Under the pieces are notes generated by a model, which was not told where the DNA came from, made no database searches, and was given only the letters and a program-made list of their open reading frames with translations. Shown here piece after piece: positions 1-8,399 of a stretch of 64,000 nucleotides of DNA (positions within the stretch are counted from its first letter, which is position 1; every line of letters begins with the position of its first letter). This DNA comes from Ruminococcaceae bacterium UBA6353 (GTDB lineage: Bacteria; Bacillota; Clostridia; Oscillospirales; Acutalibacteraceae): NCBI GenBank assembly GCA_002437905.1, contig DJRT01000014.1:68817-132816 (forward strand). Direction: 5' to 3'. Made by a program: the position numbers and the translations under genes.

Positions 1-381
1 ATCAATGGTGCCGGGCAGGCCAATGCAGGGCACGCCGTGCGCGGTCAGATCGCGGGCGCCGCGGAAGGAGCCGTCGCCGCCGATCACCACCACGCCCTCG
101 ATGCCATGGCGTGCGCAGGTATCCACTGCCTTCTGCATACCCTCTTCCGTGCAGAATTCGGGGCTGCGGGCGGTGTACAGCACTGTGCCGCCGCGGTGGA
201 TGGTGTCGGAAACCGAGCGCAGATCCATGGGGATCAGCTCGTCCCGGATCAGGCCGTTGTAGCCGCGTACCACGCCGAATACCTCCATGCCGTCATGCAG
301 GCCGGTGCGGACAACGGCGCGCACGGCTGCGTTCATGCCGGGGGCGTCGCCGCCGCTGGTCAGAACCGCGATCTTTTTCAT
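1..381 (-). CDS. pfkA: ATP-dependent 6-phosphofructokinase, N-terminal part
   Basis: Phosphorylates fructose-6-phosphate to fructose-1,6-bisphosphate in glycolysis (cytosolic). The 127 visible residues begin MKKIAVLTSGGDAPGMNA, the ATP-binding glycine-rich start of the family. They continue through a YNGLI segment and a GGDGSFRGA motif, and stop at GTID, whose Asp corresponds to the catalytic Asp of the GTIDND motif. The rest of the gene lies left of the window. The ATG at 381-379 is preceded on the minus strand by AGGAGAG. No defect is visible in the part present. Family assignment is secure; whether ATP rather than PPi is the donor is inferred from the GGDGS pattern. Confidence 0.95.
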   Translation of the reverse strand, partial: MKKIAVLTSGGDAPGMNAAVRAVVRTGLHDGMEVFGVVRGYNGLIRDELIPMDLRSVSDTIHRGGTVLYTARSPEFCTEEGMQKAVDTCARHGIEGVVVIGGDGSFRGARDLTAHGVPCIGLPGTID

Positions 382-729
382 AGTGATCTCTCCTTAAAAA
401 TGATAGAGCCTGAAAAAATGCTTCAGGCGAGGGGGCGTGCCCGGCCCGCAGGCCGGCCTTGTCCCACCCGTTCATCCTTATTCTATCCTGCCGTCCGGGG
501 TTTGACAATGGATTTTTAGGTCGGCCGGATGGATTTTTGTTGCACCGCCAGGAGGCCGGAAAGCGGCTGCAAAAGATGGTAAAGCGCACACAAAGAAAAA
601 ATTCACCATATTTTATATTTCTTGCCCAAAAAAGCTGTACAAACCGGAAATTTTTTGCTATAATATACCACAGAAAGACCGGAGGACCCTTTCGTAACGG
701 GTCATCCAGAATATAAGGAGGTCATTGGG
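382..729. other. Intergenic region between divergent pfkA and the kinase-like gene
   Basis: 348 bases without a credible gene. The right end carries the promoter and ribosome site of the rightward gene. The left half is GC-rich and the right half (about 575-665) is A/T-rich. I could not find a convincing pfkA promoter, and no riboswitch or conserved RNA was recognised. Confidence 0.6.
636..664 (+). promoter_or_regulatory. Promoter of the cytidylate-kinase-like gene
   Basis: A perfect -10 TATAAT at 659-664 with an extended TGC just upstream, 17 bases from a weak -35 TGTACA at 636-641. The start codon lies 65 bases downstream behind an AAGGAGG site. Confidence 0.6.
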
Positions 730-1368
730 ATGAAACATGGAACGATTATCACGATCGGGCGGCAGTGCGGCAGCGGCGGCCATGAGATCGGCCGCAAGCT
801 GGCGGAAAAGCTGGGGGTGCCCTGCTATGATAAGGAGCTGCTGCGGCTGGCTGCGGAGCACAGCGGCCTGGCACCGGAGAATTTTGAGCTGTACGACGAG
901 GTGCCGACCAACAGCCTGTTGTATTCCCTCTCGCTCGGCAACTACGGCATGGCGATGGGGCAGTACGATATGCCCATCCACCAGAAGATCTTTCTGGCGC
1001 AGTTTGATACCATCCAGAAGCTGGCGGATAAGGGCGAAAGCTGCGTGATCATCGGCCGGTGTGCCGACTATGCGCTGGCCAAGCGGCAGCAGGTCATCAA
1101 TGTCTTTCTGCGTGCTGACCCCAAGGCACGCACCAAGCGGCTGGTGGAGCAGTATGCCGACCTGACCGAGAAGAAAGCAGCCGATCAGATGGTGAAGACC
1201 GATAAGCGCCGCGCCAGCTACCACAATTTCTATGCCGATACCCGCTGGGGCAACAGCGAAAGCTACGATCTGGTGCTGGACAGCCTGAAGCTGGGCATCG
1301 ACCAGACGGTGGACCTGCTGGCGGCCTACGCCGAGCTGCGTTTCCCCTCGGAAGAAGAAGAAAAATAA
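730..1368 (+). CDS. Cytidylate kinase-like family protein
   Basis: A 212-residue cytosolic protein of the cytidylate-kinase-like group (Pfam AAA_26/Cytidylate_kin2 type). Visible are an N-terminal beta strand and P-loop-like GRQCGSGGHEIGR (residues 10-22) and, near the middle, the strand-turn ESCVIIGRCADYAL typical of the family. An Arg/Lys-rich C-terminal lid follows (KARTKRLVEQ... KTDKRRASYHNFY). The group is related to nucleotide kinases, but its substrate is usually unproven, so CMP should not be assumed. AAGGAGG lies 7 bases before the ATG. It is a single-gene unit with its own promoter and a terminator. Confidence 0.88.
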   Translation: MKHGTIITIGRQCGSGGHEIGRKLAEKLGVPCYDKELLRLAAEHSGLAPENFELYDEVPTNSLLYSLSLGNYGMAMGQYDMPIHQKIFLAQFDTIQKLADKGESCVIIGRCADYALAKRQQVINVFLRADPKARTKRLVEQYADLTEKKAADQMVKTDKRRASYHNFYADTRWGNSESYDLVLDSLKLGIDQTVDLLAAYAELRFPSEEEEK

Positions 1369-1400
1369 GCCTTCCTCGCAATACCAATATACAGAAACAA

Positions 1401-1446
1401 AACCGCGGCGGTGTGTCCGGATAGGACGCGCCGCCGCGGTTTTTGG
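1401..1446. terminator. Bidirectional intrinsic terminator
   Basis: GC-rich hairpin with arms ACCGCGGCGG and CCGCCGCGGT, flanked by a T-run on the right and an A-rich stretch on the left. It can end both the kinase-like gene (+) and the ABC exporter gene (-) that converge here. Confidence 0.85.
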
Positions 1447-1455
1447 TTTTGGCTC

Positions 1456-4400
1456 TTATTCGGTACGCAGGGCGACCACCGGATCCTTGCGGGCGGCGCT
1501 GCGGGAGGGAATGATGCCGGAGATGAGCGTCAGGCCGACGCTGATCGCGATCAGCACCAGCGCATCCGGCAGGGGCAGGTAGGCGCTGAGGTTGCTGATG
1601 CCGGTGAGATGGTGGATCAGCAGATTGATCGGGATGCACAGCAGATAGGTCAGCAGCACGCCGATGCCGCCGGCAGTGAAGCCGATGATGATGGTCTCGG
1701 CATTGAACATGCCGGACACATCCCGTTTGGAGGCACCGATCGCCCGCAGAATGCCGATCTCCTTGGTGCGCTCCTGCACCGAAATGAGGGTGATGACCCC
1801 AATCATGATGGAGGAAACGATCAGCGAGATGGCCACAAAGGCGATCAGCACATAGGTGATGGCGTTGATGATGGTGGTCACGGAGGACATCATGATCCCC
1901 ACATAGTCGGTGTACGCAATGCGGGAAAGCTCGCCCACCTGCTCATTGTAGGCGGCGATGGCGTCCTCGATGGCATCTTTGTCGGCAAAGGCGGCGGCGT
2001 ACAGGTTGATGGCTGTCGGCTTGTCGGCGTCCGCCTTGCCCAGCTTGACCAGATTTTCCTCATAGGTGGAATCGGAGAACTGCAGCACAGCGTCGTAGTA
2101 GGCGGCGCACTGTGCCGGGGTGTAGGTGTCCAGCGCGGCGGTCATGGCGGCGGCCAGCTGGGCATTGCTCATGCCGGCCAGCTGGGCTTTGACCCCAGCG
2201 GCATACTGCGCCTTGACCTGCTCCTCGACCGCGGTGCGGAAGGTAGCGGCCAGATCCTCGTCACTCATGGAGCTGAGGTAGCTTTTCAGTGTATCGCTGT
2301 TCACGCTCATCTGCTGGCTCATAGCGGTCAGCATGGCCTCCTCCATGGCGGCCCTGTCCGCAGAGCCGGCGGTCTGGGCAACGGCGGCATCCAGCTGCTC
2401 CTGTGAGGGGATGCTCATGATGGCGGTGTAGGTGGCAGCCTTGCCGGCCTCATCCTGCGCCTGTACGGTCTGTTGGAAAATGGTCTGCTTTTCCTCGTCC
2501 GTGAGGGCAGCGGAGGCATCCTTGAAGCGCAGGCCGGTGAAAATATCGGTGGCCGGATCGGCCTGCTGCGCTTTCACGGCGGCCGAATCGTTCGCCTGCG
2601 CAATAATGTAGTCGGTCAGCGCCGTGGTGTAGCCGATCGAGCCGGTCAGCATGGCGGAAACCGCCTCCTCGCTGGGGCGGATGATGCCGACCACCTTAAG
2701 GGTCAGGCCGTTATCGTAGAGGTACTTCATCCCGGCCTCGCTTTCCCGCAGGTCGGTGTAGGTGCCGGAGGCGCCGTCGGCTGTGTAGCAGACCGCGGCC
2801 GGCACGGTGCGCAGCGGGGTGGCGCAGATCTCCTCATAGCTCCAGTGACGGTCACTCTTCTCCAGCGGGGTCTTATCCACGGCCGCCTTCATGATGGCGT
2901 CGATATCCTCGCGGCTTTTCAGACCCAGCGCGTACAGCGTCATATCGTCCAGCTCGTTGTTTTCATCCACCACCAGCACGACCTCATCATATGCCTGCGG
3001 CCAGCTGCCGTAAATGACATCATACTGCTTTTTCAGCAGGGGGCTGACTGCGGAACCGTCCTCGCCGGGCAGCATCTCCTGCCACATGCCGGTCGACTGC
3101 CCCATGCCGCCGAACAGGCTGCTCAGGGAGCCGCTTTGGCTGGCGGCGGTGCGGTTGGCCATGTCGGTGCCCATGTATTGGGCAATCAGCTCCTGCATCA
3201 GCTCGGTGGTGTCCGAGCGCACAACGCTGCCGTCCGGGGACTTGGTGTATACCTGCAGCTGCAGGTCATAGCTGTACTGCACGCCGCTGACCGCTGCACG
3301 CAGGCCGGTGGCGTCGTTTTCATCCGCCAGGTGCTGCTCCAGATAGCTTTTGAAGGAGGCCAGGTCATTTTTGTCTTCCTCCAGCTGGTTAAGGGAGTTG
3401 ATCAGATCGTAGATGACGGCCTTTTGGTAAACGGCATCGTTTTCATGGGTGCTGTCGGCCTTGGCGCTGTTGACAAAAATGTTCAGCAGCGAGGTGGCAT
3501 CCACATGGGTGGCCTCCAGCGTGAGCGGGTAGGAGGCCAGTGTGTCCTCCTGCAGGGCGCTGATGTAGGCGTTCATCCCACGGGAAACCGACAGGATCAG
3601 GGCAATGCCGATGATGCCGATGCTGCCGGCGAAGCTGGTCAGGATCGTGCGGCCCTTTTTGGTAAACAGGTTCTTCAATGACAGGCCGAAGGAGGTAAAG
3701 AAGGACATGGAGGGCTTCTTCTCCTTCTTTTTGCCACGCTTGGCCGCCTTTTCCTGTTCCAGGGCCTGTTCGGCGGCCAGCTCCTGCTCGGTCAGCGGGG
3801 CGCTGTCGCCGGTTACCTGCCCGTCCAGCATACGCACAATGCGGGTGGAATACTGCTCTGCCAGCGCTGGGTTGTGCGTGACCATAATGACCAGGCGATC
3901 CTTTGCTACCTGCTTGAGCAGCTCCATCACCTGCACGCTGGTCTCGGTATCCAGCGCACCGGTCGGCTCGTCCGCCAGGATGATATCCGGGTTATTGACC
4001 AGCGCGCGGGCAATGGCCACCCGCTGCATCTGGCCGCCGGACATCTGCCCCGGCTTTTTGCGCAGCTGGGAGCCGAGCCCCACCTGCTCCAGCGCCGCTT
4101 TGGCGCGCCGGCGGCGTTCCGCCTTGGATACGCCGGAAAGGGTCAGCGCCAGCTCCACATTCTGCAGCACCGTCTGGTGGGGAATGAGATTGTAGCTCTG
4201 GAAAACAAAGCCGATGGTGTGGTTGCGGTAGGTATCCCAATCCCGGCTGCCAAAATCGCGGGTGGAGCGGCCGTTGATGATCAGATCACCGCTGGTGTAG
4301 CGGTCCAGCCCACCCACAATGTTCAGCAGGGTGGTCTTGCCGCAGCCGGATTGGCCGAGGATAGAGACAAACTCATTGTGGCGGAAGGCGATGCTGACAC

Positions 4401-4467
4401 CGCGCAGCGCCGGCACCGCCATATCGCCGCTGCCGTAGGTTTTGACAATATTGCAAAGCTGCAGCAC
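1456..4467 (-). CDS. MacB-type ABC transporter, fused ATPase and FtsX-like permease
   Basis: About 1003 residues. The N-terminal ATPase (about 1-230) has a Walker A with GQSGCGKTT, the signature MSGGQMQRVAIARAL and Walker B IILADEPTGALD, the MacB/LolD branch. A charged linker leads to a first membrane helix near residue 280. A very large Ala-rich extracytoplasmic region of more than 550 residues follows, then three C-terminal helices of the FtsX/MacB permease fold. Such mechanotransmission transporters export peptides or antibiotics or act on the envelope; the substrate is unknown. GTG at 4467 is chosen because the purine-rich AGGAAAGGAAG lies 9 or more bases upstream. An in-frame ATG at 4491 would place that site inside the gene. 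It is monocistronic, and the outer domain is longer than in classic MacB. Confidence 0.85.
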   Translation of the reverse strand: MLQLCNIVKTYGSGDMAVPALRGVSIAFRHNEFVSILGQSGCGKTTLLNIVGGLDRYTSGDLIINGRSTRDFGSRDWDTYRNHTIGFVFQSYNLIPHQTVLQNVELALTLSGVSKAERRRRAKAALEQVGLGSQLRKKPGQMSGGQMQRVAIARALVNNPDIILADEPTGALDTETSVQVMELLKQVAKDRLVIMVTHNPALAEQYSTRIVRMLDGQVTGDSAPLTEQELAAEQALEQEKAAKRGKKKEKKPSMSFFTSFGLSLKNLFTKKGRTILTSFAGSIGIIGIALILSVSRGMNAYISALQEDTLASYPLTLEATHVDATSLLNIFVNSAKADSTHENDAVYQKAVIYDLINSLNQLEEDKNDLASFKSYLEQHLADENDATGLRAAVSGVQYSYDLQLQVYTKSPDGSVVRSDTTELMQELIAQYMGTDMANRTAASQSGSLSSLFGGMGQSTGMWQEMLPGEDGSAVSPLLKKQYDVIYGSWPQAYDEVVLVVDENNELDDMTLYALGLKSREDIDAIMKAAVDKTPLEKSDRHWSYEEICATPLRTVPAAVCYTADGASGTYTDLRESEAGMKYLYDNGLTLKVVGIIRPSEEAVSAMLTGSIGYTTALTDYIIAQANDSAAVKAQQADPATDIFTGLRFKDASAALTDEEKQTIFQQTVQAQDEAGKAATYTAIMSIPSQEQLDAAVAQTAGSADRAAMEEAMLTAMSQQMSVNSDTLKSYLSSMSDEDLAATFRTAVEEQVKAQYAAGVKAQLAGMSNAQLAAAMTAALDTYTPAQCAAYYDAVLQFSDSTYEENLVKLGKADADKPTAINLYAAAFADKDAIEDAIAAYNEQVGELSRIAYTDYVGIMMSSVTTIINAITYVLIAFVAISLIVSSIMIGVITLISVQERTKEIGILRAIGASKRDVSGMFNAETIIIGFTAGGIGVLLTYLLCIPINLLIHHLTGISNLSAYLPLPDALVLIAISVGLTLISGIIPSRSAARKDPVVALRTE

Positions 4468-4565
4468 AGGGAATCTTCCTTTCCTTTGCATAAACTGAAT
4501 GGCTCTATTCTATCAGGTGCTTGTGAACAGGCTATTAACAGGTTGAAAACAAATGCGGTTTTTCA

Positions 4566-4595
4566 TTGACAAATACCGCCCTTTTCCTCTATAAT
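4566..4595 (+). promoter_or_regulatory. Sigma-A promoter of small membrane protein
   Basis: Perfect TTGACA (4566-4571) and perfect TATAAT (4590-4595) separated by 18 bases, pointing to the small gene at 4648. This is among the strongest promoters in the window. Confidence 0.85.
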
Positions 4596-4647
4596 GAGCC
4601 TGTAGGGTCGGCGCGTGCCGGCCAAAACGGAAAGGACGGGAGAAACA

Positions 4648-4851
4648 ATGAAGAATACCACCTGCAATAACAGCAGCCGCAGCGTATGGCAGCTTCTGAT
4701 CGTGCTGCTGGCTGTGCTGGCGGCGCTGGTGGCCGCCCTTGTCAGCGTCCGGCGGCTGACGGTACGGCTGCACCGGCTGTGCCGCGAGCTTAGCTCCCGC
4801 CTGCGGGTGACACCGCGCCCGCTGACGATGGAGTGGGAAGATACCAAATAA
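4648..4851 (+). CDS. Small single-span membrane protein, function unknown
   Basis: 67 residues starting MKNTTCNNSSRS. A single hydrophobic helix (about residues 13-36) is followed by a basic, Arg-rich tail. GGACGGGAG precedes the ATG by about 5 bases, a consensus promoter lies upstream and a strong terminator follows, so it is a genuine, well expressed single-gene unit. I do not recognise a family. The helix plus basic tail would fit a small membrane-associated regulator or a partner of another membrane protein, but nothing in the sequence says which. Confidence 0.7.
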   Translation: MKNTTCNNSSRSVWQLLIVLLAVLAALVAALVSVRRLTVRLHRLCRELSSRLRVTPRPLTMEWEDTK

Positions 4852-4866
4852 AATGAAAACGGAAAA

Positions 4867-4915
4867 AGCCCTGACCGCTGTACGGCGCGTTCGTACAGCG
4901 GTCAGGGCTTTTTTG
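4867..4915 (+). terminator. Intrinsic terminator after small membrane protein
   Basis: Arms AAGCCCTGACCGCTGTAC and GTACAGCGGTCAGGGCTT with a short loop, followed by six T residues. Confidence 0.92.
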
Positions 4916-5020
4916 TTTGCGCCGGCATTTTTGCACGGCGGATTTTTCCAGCGTTTTTGCCGGCTATATGCGACAAACTAAGCCCGGATAATGAAAAAAC
5001 AGGGAGAGGGCGCAGGCGAT

Positions 5021-6277
5021 ATGACAAAACAGGGGCGCGGCCGTGCAGCCGGCTGTGTAATGGGAAAAATGCTGTGGTGGCTGCTGGCGGCGGCGTGTCT
5101 GTGCCTGCTCGGCGCGGTCGGCTACCTGCAGCAGACGCTGCCGGATCGCTATACCATCACCCGCGGCAGTGCACTGGTGATCAGCCGGCTGGTGGAAAGC
5201 CGGCCGGTGGCCGGCGGCCACACGGTGGCACTGGTGGGGCGCCAGAGCGGCGAGGAAAGCTATGTGACCAGCCTGCGCCTGCTGGGAGCCGTGCCGATCA
5301 AGCAGGCGACGGTCACGGTGGTGGATGCCCCGGTGGTGACCGTCTGCGGCACTCCCTTTGGCATTAAGCTGTATACCGACGGGGTGCTGATCGTCGGCAT
5401 GGATGATGTGCGCACGGCGGCCGGCAAGGTGAACCCGGCCGCGGCGGCCGGCATCCGCGTGGGGGATACCATCGTCTCTATCGACGGCCGCGCAGTGACG
5501 ACGAATGAGCAGGTGGCGGCCGCCATCAACGCGGCCGGCGGGCACAGTGTGACCATGCTCATCCGGCGGGAGGGGATCACCTTTTCCGCCGCCTTCACCC
5601 CGGCGCGGGCGGCCGAGGGGGAGGGCTACAAGGCCGGCCTATGGGTGCGGGACAGCACCGCCGGCATCGGCATGCTGACCTTCTATGAGCCGGAGAGCCG
5701 GGCGTTTGGCGGGCTGGGGCATGCCGTCAGCGATGCCGATACCGGCGAGACGCTGAGCGTGGGCAGCGGCGAGGTGGTGCCGGCGCGCATATTCGGTGTG
5801 GAAAAAGGGGAAGAGGGCACGCCGGGCGAGCTGTGCGGCAGCTTTGAGCCGGGGACGCTGGGACGCCTGCAGGTGAATGCAGCGGACGGCCTGTACGGCT
5901 GTCTGACCCACCTGCCGGCGGGCGGTGTGAGCATGCCGGTGGCAATGAAGCAGGAGGTGCAGACCGGAGCGGTGCAGATCCTGACGACGGTCAGCGGCAC
6001 CACGCCGGAGCTGTACGATGCCGAGATCGTGCAGGTGCGCTACCATGCCTCGGCGGCCACCCGGCACCTGGTGCTGCGGGTGACCGACAGCCGCCTGCTG
6101 GCGCTGACCGGCGGCATTGTGCAGGGGATGTCCGGCAGCCCGATCATCCAGAACGGCAAGCTGGTGGGGGCGGTGACCCATGTGCTGGTGGACGACCCGA
6201 CCGCCGGGTACGGCATATTTGCCGAGACCATGCTGGAGGAGGCGGAGCAGGCGGCACAGACGGCGCCGGCCGCCTGA
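5021..6277 (+). CDS. spoIVB: SpoIVB peptidase (stage IV sporulation protein B)
   Basis: Serine protease of family S55. In Bacillus it is made in the forespore, crosses to the intermembrane space and triggers pro-sigma-K processing by cleaving SpoIVFA. This protein (418 residues from this start) has an N-terminal membrane helix (WWLLAAACLCLLGAVGYL). A PDZ domain lies at about 110-185 with a GIRVGDTIVSIDG core. The C-terminal S55 domain carries the triad His234 (GLGHAVSD), Asp356 (VTDSRLL) and Ser371 (GMSGSPI); the Asp-Ser spacing of 15 equals that in B. subtilis. The ATG at 5021 is preferred because AGGGAGAGGG lies 10 bases upstream; an ATG at 4991 has no ribosome site. It marks the host as belonging to a spore-forming lineage. 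No sigma-F/G promoter was convincingly seen. Confidence 0.95.
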   Translation: MTKQGRGRAAGCVMGKMLWWLLAAACLCLLGAVGYLQQTLPDRYTITRGSALVISRLVESRPVAGGHTVALVGRQSGEESYVTSLRLLGAVPIKQATVTVVDAPVVTVCGTPFGIKLYTDGVLIVGMDDVRTAAGKVNPAAAAGIRVGDTIVSIDGRAVTTNEQVAAAINAAGGHSVTMLIRREGITFSAAFTPARAAEGEGYKAGLWVRDSTAGIGMLTFYEPESRAFGGLGHAVSDADTGETLSVGSGEVVPARIFGVEKGEEGTPGELCGSFEPGTLGRLQVNAADGLYGCLTHLPAGGVSMPVAMKQEVQTGAVQILTTVSGTTPELYDAEIVQVRYHASAATRHLVLRVTDSRLLALTGGIVQGMSGSPIIQNGKLVGAVTHVLVDDPTAGYGIFAETMLEEAEQAAQTAPAA

Positions 6278-6358
6278 CCGGCGGCAGCAAAAATGGCCGC
6301 CGCGCACCGAGAGCCGATGCGGGGCGGCCATTGTGTCAGCCCGAAGGCGGCTGTGCTA

Positions 6359-6400
6359 TAAAAAATCGGGCGCACCCCCTGCACGGTGGAGGTGCGCCCG
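6359..6400 (-). terminator. Intrinsic terminator for the GH78-like gene
   Basis: Hairpin arms CGGGCGCACC and GGTGCGCCCG (6368-6400), followed in the minus direction by six T residues (A-run 6360-6365). A second GC-rich hairpin (ATGGCCGCC/GGCGGCCAT, about 6293-6332) lies between it and spoIVB and may serve as the spoIVB end. Confidence 0.8.
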
Positions 6401-6420
6401 CCGGTATATCTTGCGGAAGC

Positions 6421-7923
6421 TTATTCGGCCTTGTTGTGATATTTGCGCAGCCAGTACGAGGGCGTGCAGCTCCAGGCGTGGCAGGCGCTGTTCAGGGCCG
6501 GCTGCCCATAGGGCGACAGCCGCTCATTGCGCGGGTCGAAGCATTCCGGGCAGCAATCAAAGCCGGCATCGGCAATGGCGCCCCAATAGGTGCGGATGCA
6601 CTGCAGCGCCTTTTCCGACAGGCCGCAGGTGTACAGCGCCTCCAGATAGTAGTGCATCATGAACGGGGAGGAGCAGCGGATGGACGGGTCGGCCGCCTCG
6701 GTGCGCTCCAGCAGCTTTTGTCCTTCCTCCGGGCTGAGGGCGCCGGAAAGCGCTGCCCAGATCTGCGACTGCCAGGAGACCTCGCCCTGGGCGGTCATAA
6801 ACAGCCCGGTTTCGGCATCGTAATAGTGCAGCAGCGCCTGCTCCACCTCCGCCAGCAGCGAGGTCAGGCAGTTATAGGTGCGGCGCAGGCACTTGGCCAG
6901 CTCGATCATCTGCCGCAGGATGTAGGCCAGATACCCCAGCCCGGCCACGGCGCGGTCGTAGTTGCCGTGGTCGATAAACAGCGGCGCGCGCAGCTGCTGC
7001 GTTTTGCGGTCAAAAACCGTGTCCGCATACCGGATCTGGTGCAGCGCCACATCGTACAGCTCGTTGGCCAGCGTCAGATCGCCGCTGTACTGCACATAAT
7101 CGTACAGGCACGGGACCATGCACAGCGAATAGTCCAGGTAGATCCACTGATCCACATAGGGGCTGGTATCCGGGAAGACGCACGGGGCGATCAGGCCGCT
7201 TTTGTTGCGGTGGTCGGCAAAAAGGTGCAGGCAGCGGCGGATCAGCGCCGTATTGTGGAAGGTGACCGAGTCCACCAGCGCCTGCAGCCGCAGATCGCCG
7301 ATCCACAGCCGCCGGTCACGCTTGGGGCCGTCCTCGAACACATCCTGCTCGCATTCCTTCAGCGTTTTTACGCACATGGTGTCAATGCGCTGCAGCTGCT
7401 CATCGGGGGCGGTGTACGGGTCGGCGTCCTCCAGCCGCACGGCGGAAACGCTGTCCACATACAGGTCGGTCAGGGCCACCGGGAAGCGGAAGGTGCCGGG
7501 ACGCTCCAGCTTGAGGTACCGGAAGGAATACCGCCGCTCCAGGCTGCCGGTATAGGGCACGAAGGGCACGGTCTTGAAATCCAGCTGCGCCCATGTGGCG
7601 GAAAGGCAATTGGGCTGATCCTCGATCGACTCCATCAGCTCGATCGGCATCTCGGCAAAGGAAAAGCTGAAATTGGTCGGGGAATCCGGAATGTGGTCTG
7701 CGCTGCCGCAATCCAGCGACAGGTGCAGATAGCCGGTATAGTGGTCGCCGAAATCCAGGATGATCGGCTCCTTTTCCAGTATCAGCGGGAAAGTGACATC
7801 CCGCAGCCGGTGTATCGCATAGCCCTGAAAGCTGCGTCTGTCGGCTGTGACCTCCACGAGGGCTGCCGGCCGGACAGCCGTGTGCTGCAGCTCCCGCTTG
7901 CGTCGGTCATGCTTGCTTCTCAT
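6421..7923 (-). CDS. GH78-like (alpha-L-rhamnosidase-related) hydrolase
   Basis: 500 residues, no signal peptide, so probably cytosolic. An N-terminal beta-rich domain (about 1-170) precedes an (alpha/alpha)6 six-hairpin catalytic domain. The segment FEDGPKRDRRLWIGDLRLQA (about 197-216) aligns with the GH78 catalytic region, usually of the form D-C-P-x-R-D-E-R-x-G-W-x-G-D-A. Here the Glu after RD is Arg (RDRR, 202-205), while Asp203 and Asp210 remain. It is shorter than classical GH78 enzymes and lacks their extra beta domains. The related subgroup is annotated as alpha-L-rhamnosidase-related, and the true activity is open. It lies divergent from the AraC gene, suggesting joint control. AAGGAAGGAATG precedes the start. 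Confidence 0.78.
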   Translation of the reverse strand: MRSKHDRRKRELQHTAVRPAALVEVTADRRSFQGYAIHRLRDVTFPLILEKEPIILDFGDHYTGYLHLSLDCGSADHIPDSPTNFSFSFAEMPIELMESIEDQPNCLSATWAQLDFKTVPFVPYTGSLERRYSFRYLKLERPGTFRFPVALTDLYVDSVSAVRLEDADPYTAPDEQLQRIDTMCVKTLKECEQDVFEDGPKRDRRLWIGDLRLQALVDSVTFHNTALIRRCLHLFADHRNKSGLIAPCVFPDTSPYVDQWIYLDYSLCMVPCLYDYVQYSGDLTLANELYDVALHQIRYADTVFDRKTQQLRAPLFIDHGNYDRAVAGLGYLAYILRQMIELAKCLRRTYNCLTSLLAEVEQALLHYYDAETGLFMTAQGEVSWQSQIWAALSGALSPEEGQKLLERTEAADPSIRCSSPFMMHYYLEALYTCGLSEKALQCIRTYWGAIADAGFDCCPECFDPRNERLSPYGQPALNSACHAWSCTPSYWLRKYHNKAE

Positions 7924-8399
7924 TGTGGTATATCATTCCTTCCTGTTTGTGTGCGGCCGATCATCGGCTTATAGTAACATACTTGATATAATACCATATC
8001 AGCGATTGCTTTGGCTATGAGGATATTGCTGAATATGTGTGGTTTCTTTACCCTTTTTGGCCTTAGTTTGCCGAAAGCGTCGATTTTTCTATGGCGCCGA
8101 TGGCGTTTGTTGGCAATATATTGAAAAAAGCGCCGGAAAAATTGGCTATTTTCATTCTTTCCGGCAGAATGGCCGTTTTCGGCACTTTTCGGCGGGAAAC
8201 GGGAAAGTATCCATAGTATAGCATGAAGCTGAAGAAAAAAGAATGGAGAGTTTCGCTTTTTCTTTGTACTTTTCATTCATTATACGGTAAATTTCTTTCA
8301 AGCGATTGACAGATATTTTTTGTCAATGCTACAATATTACTGGTTTTACGCCGAAAAAATTGGACGAATTAACCATTCTGTGAGCAGGGAGGCAGCCGG
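7924..8399. other. Divergent regulatory region between GH78-like gene and araC
   Basis: 476 bases with no gene. It is A/T-rich compared with its flanks. It contains a GCCGGAAA...TTTCCGGC inverted repeat (8132-8165), tandem TTTTCGGC motifs spaced 11 bases apart (about 8176-8193), and the araC promoter/operator at 8306-8335. A clear promoter for the leftward gene was not found. Confidence 0.6.
8306..8335 (+). promoter_or_regulatory. araC promoter with overlapping operator dyad
   Basis: TTGACA (8306-8311), 18-base spacer, TACAAT (8330-8335). The -35 is also the left arm of an inverted repeat, TTGACA-N9-TGTCAA (8306-8326), so a protein bound there would cover the promoter. This is consistent with autoregulation. 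Confidence 0.75.

Noticed and set aside
382..729. Riboswitch or structured leader before the kinase-like gene or pfkA
   Set aside because: Some GC-rich inverted segments exist, but no conserved riboswitch core was recognised.
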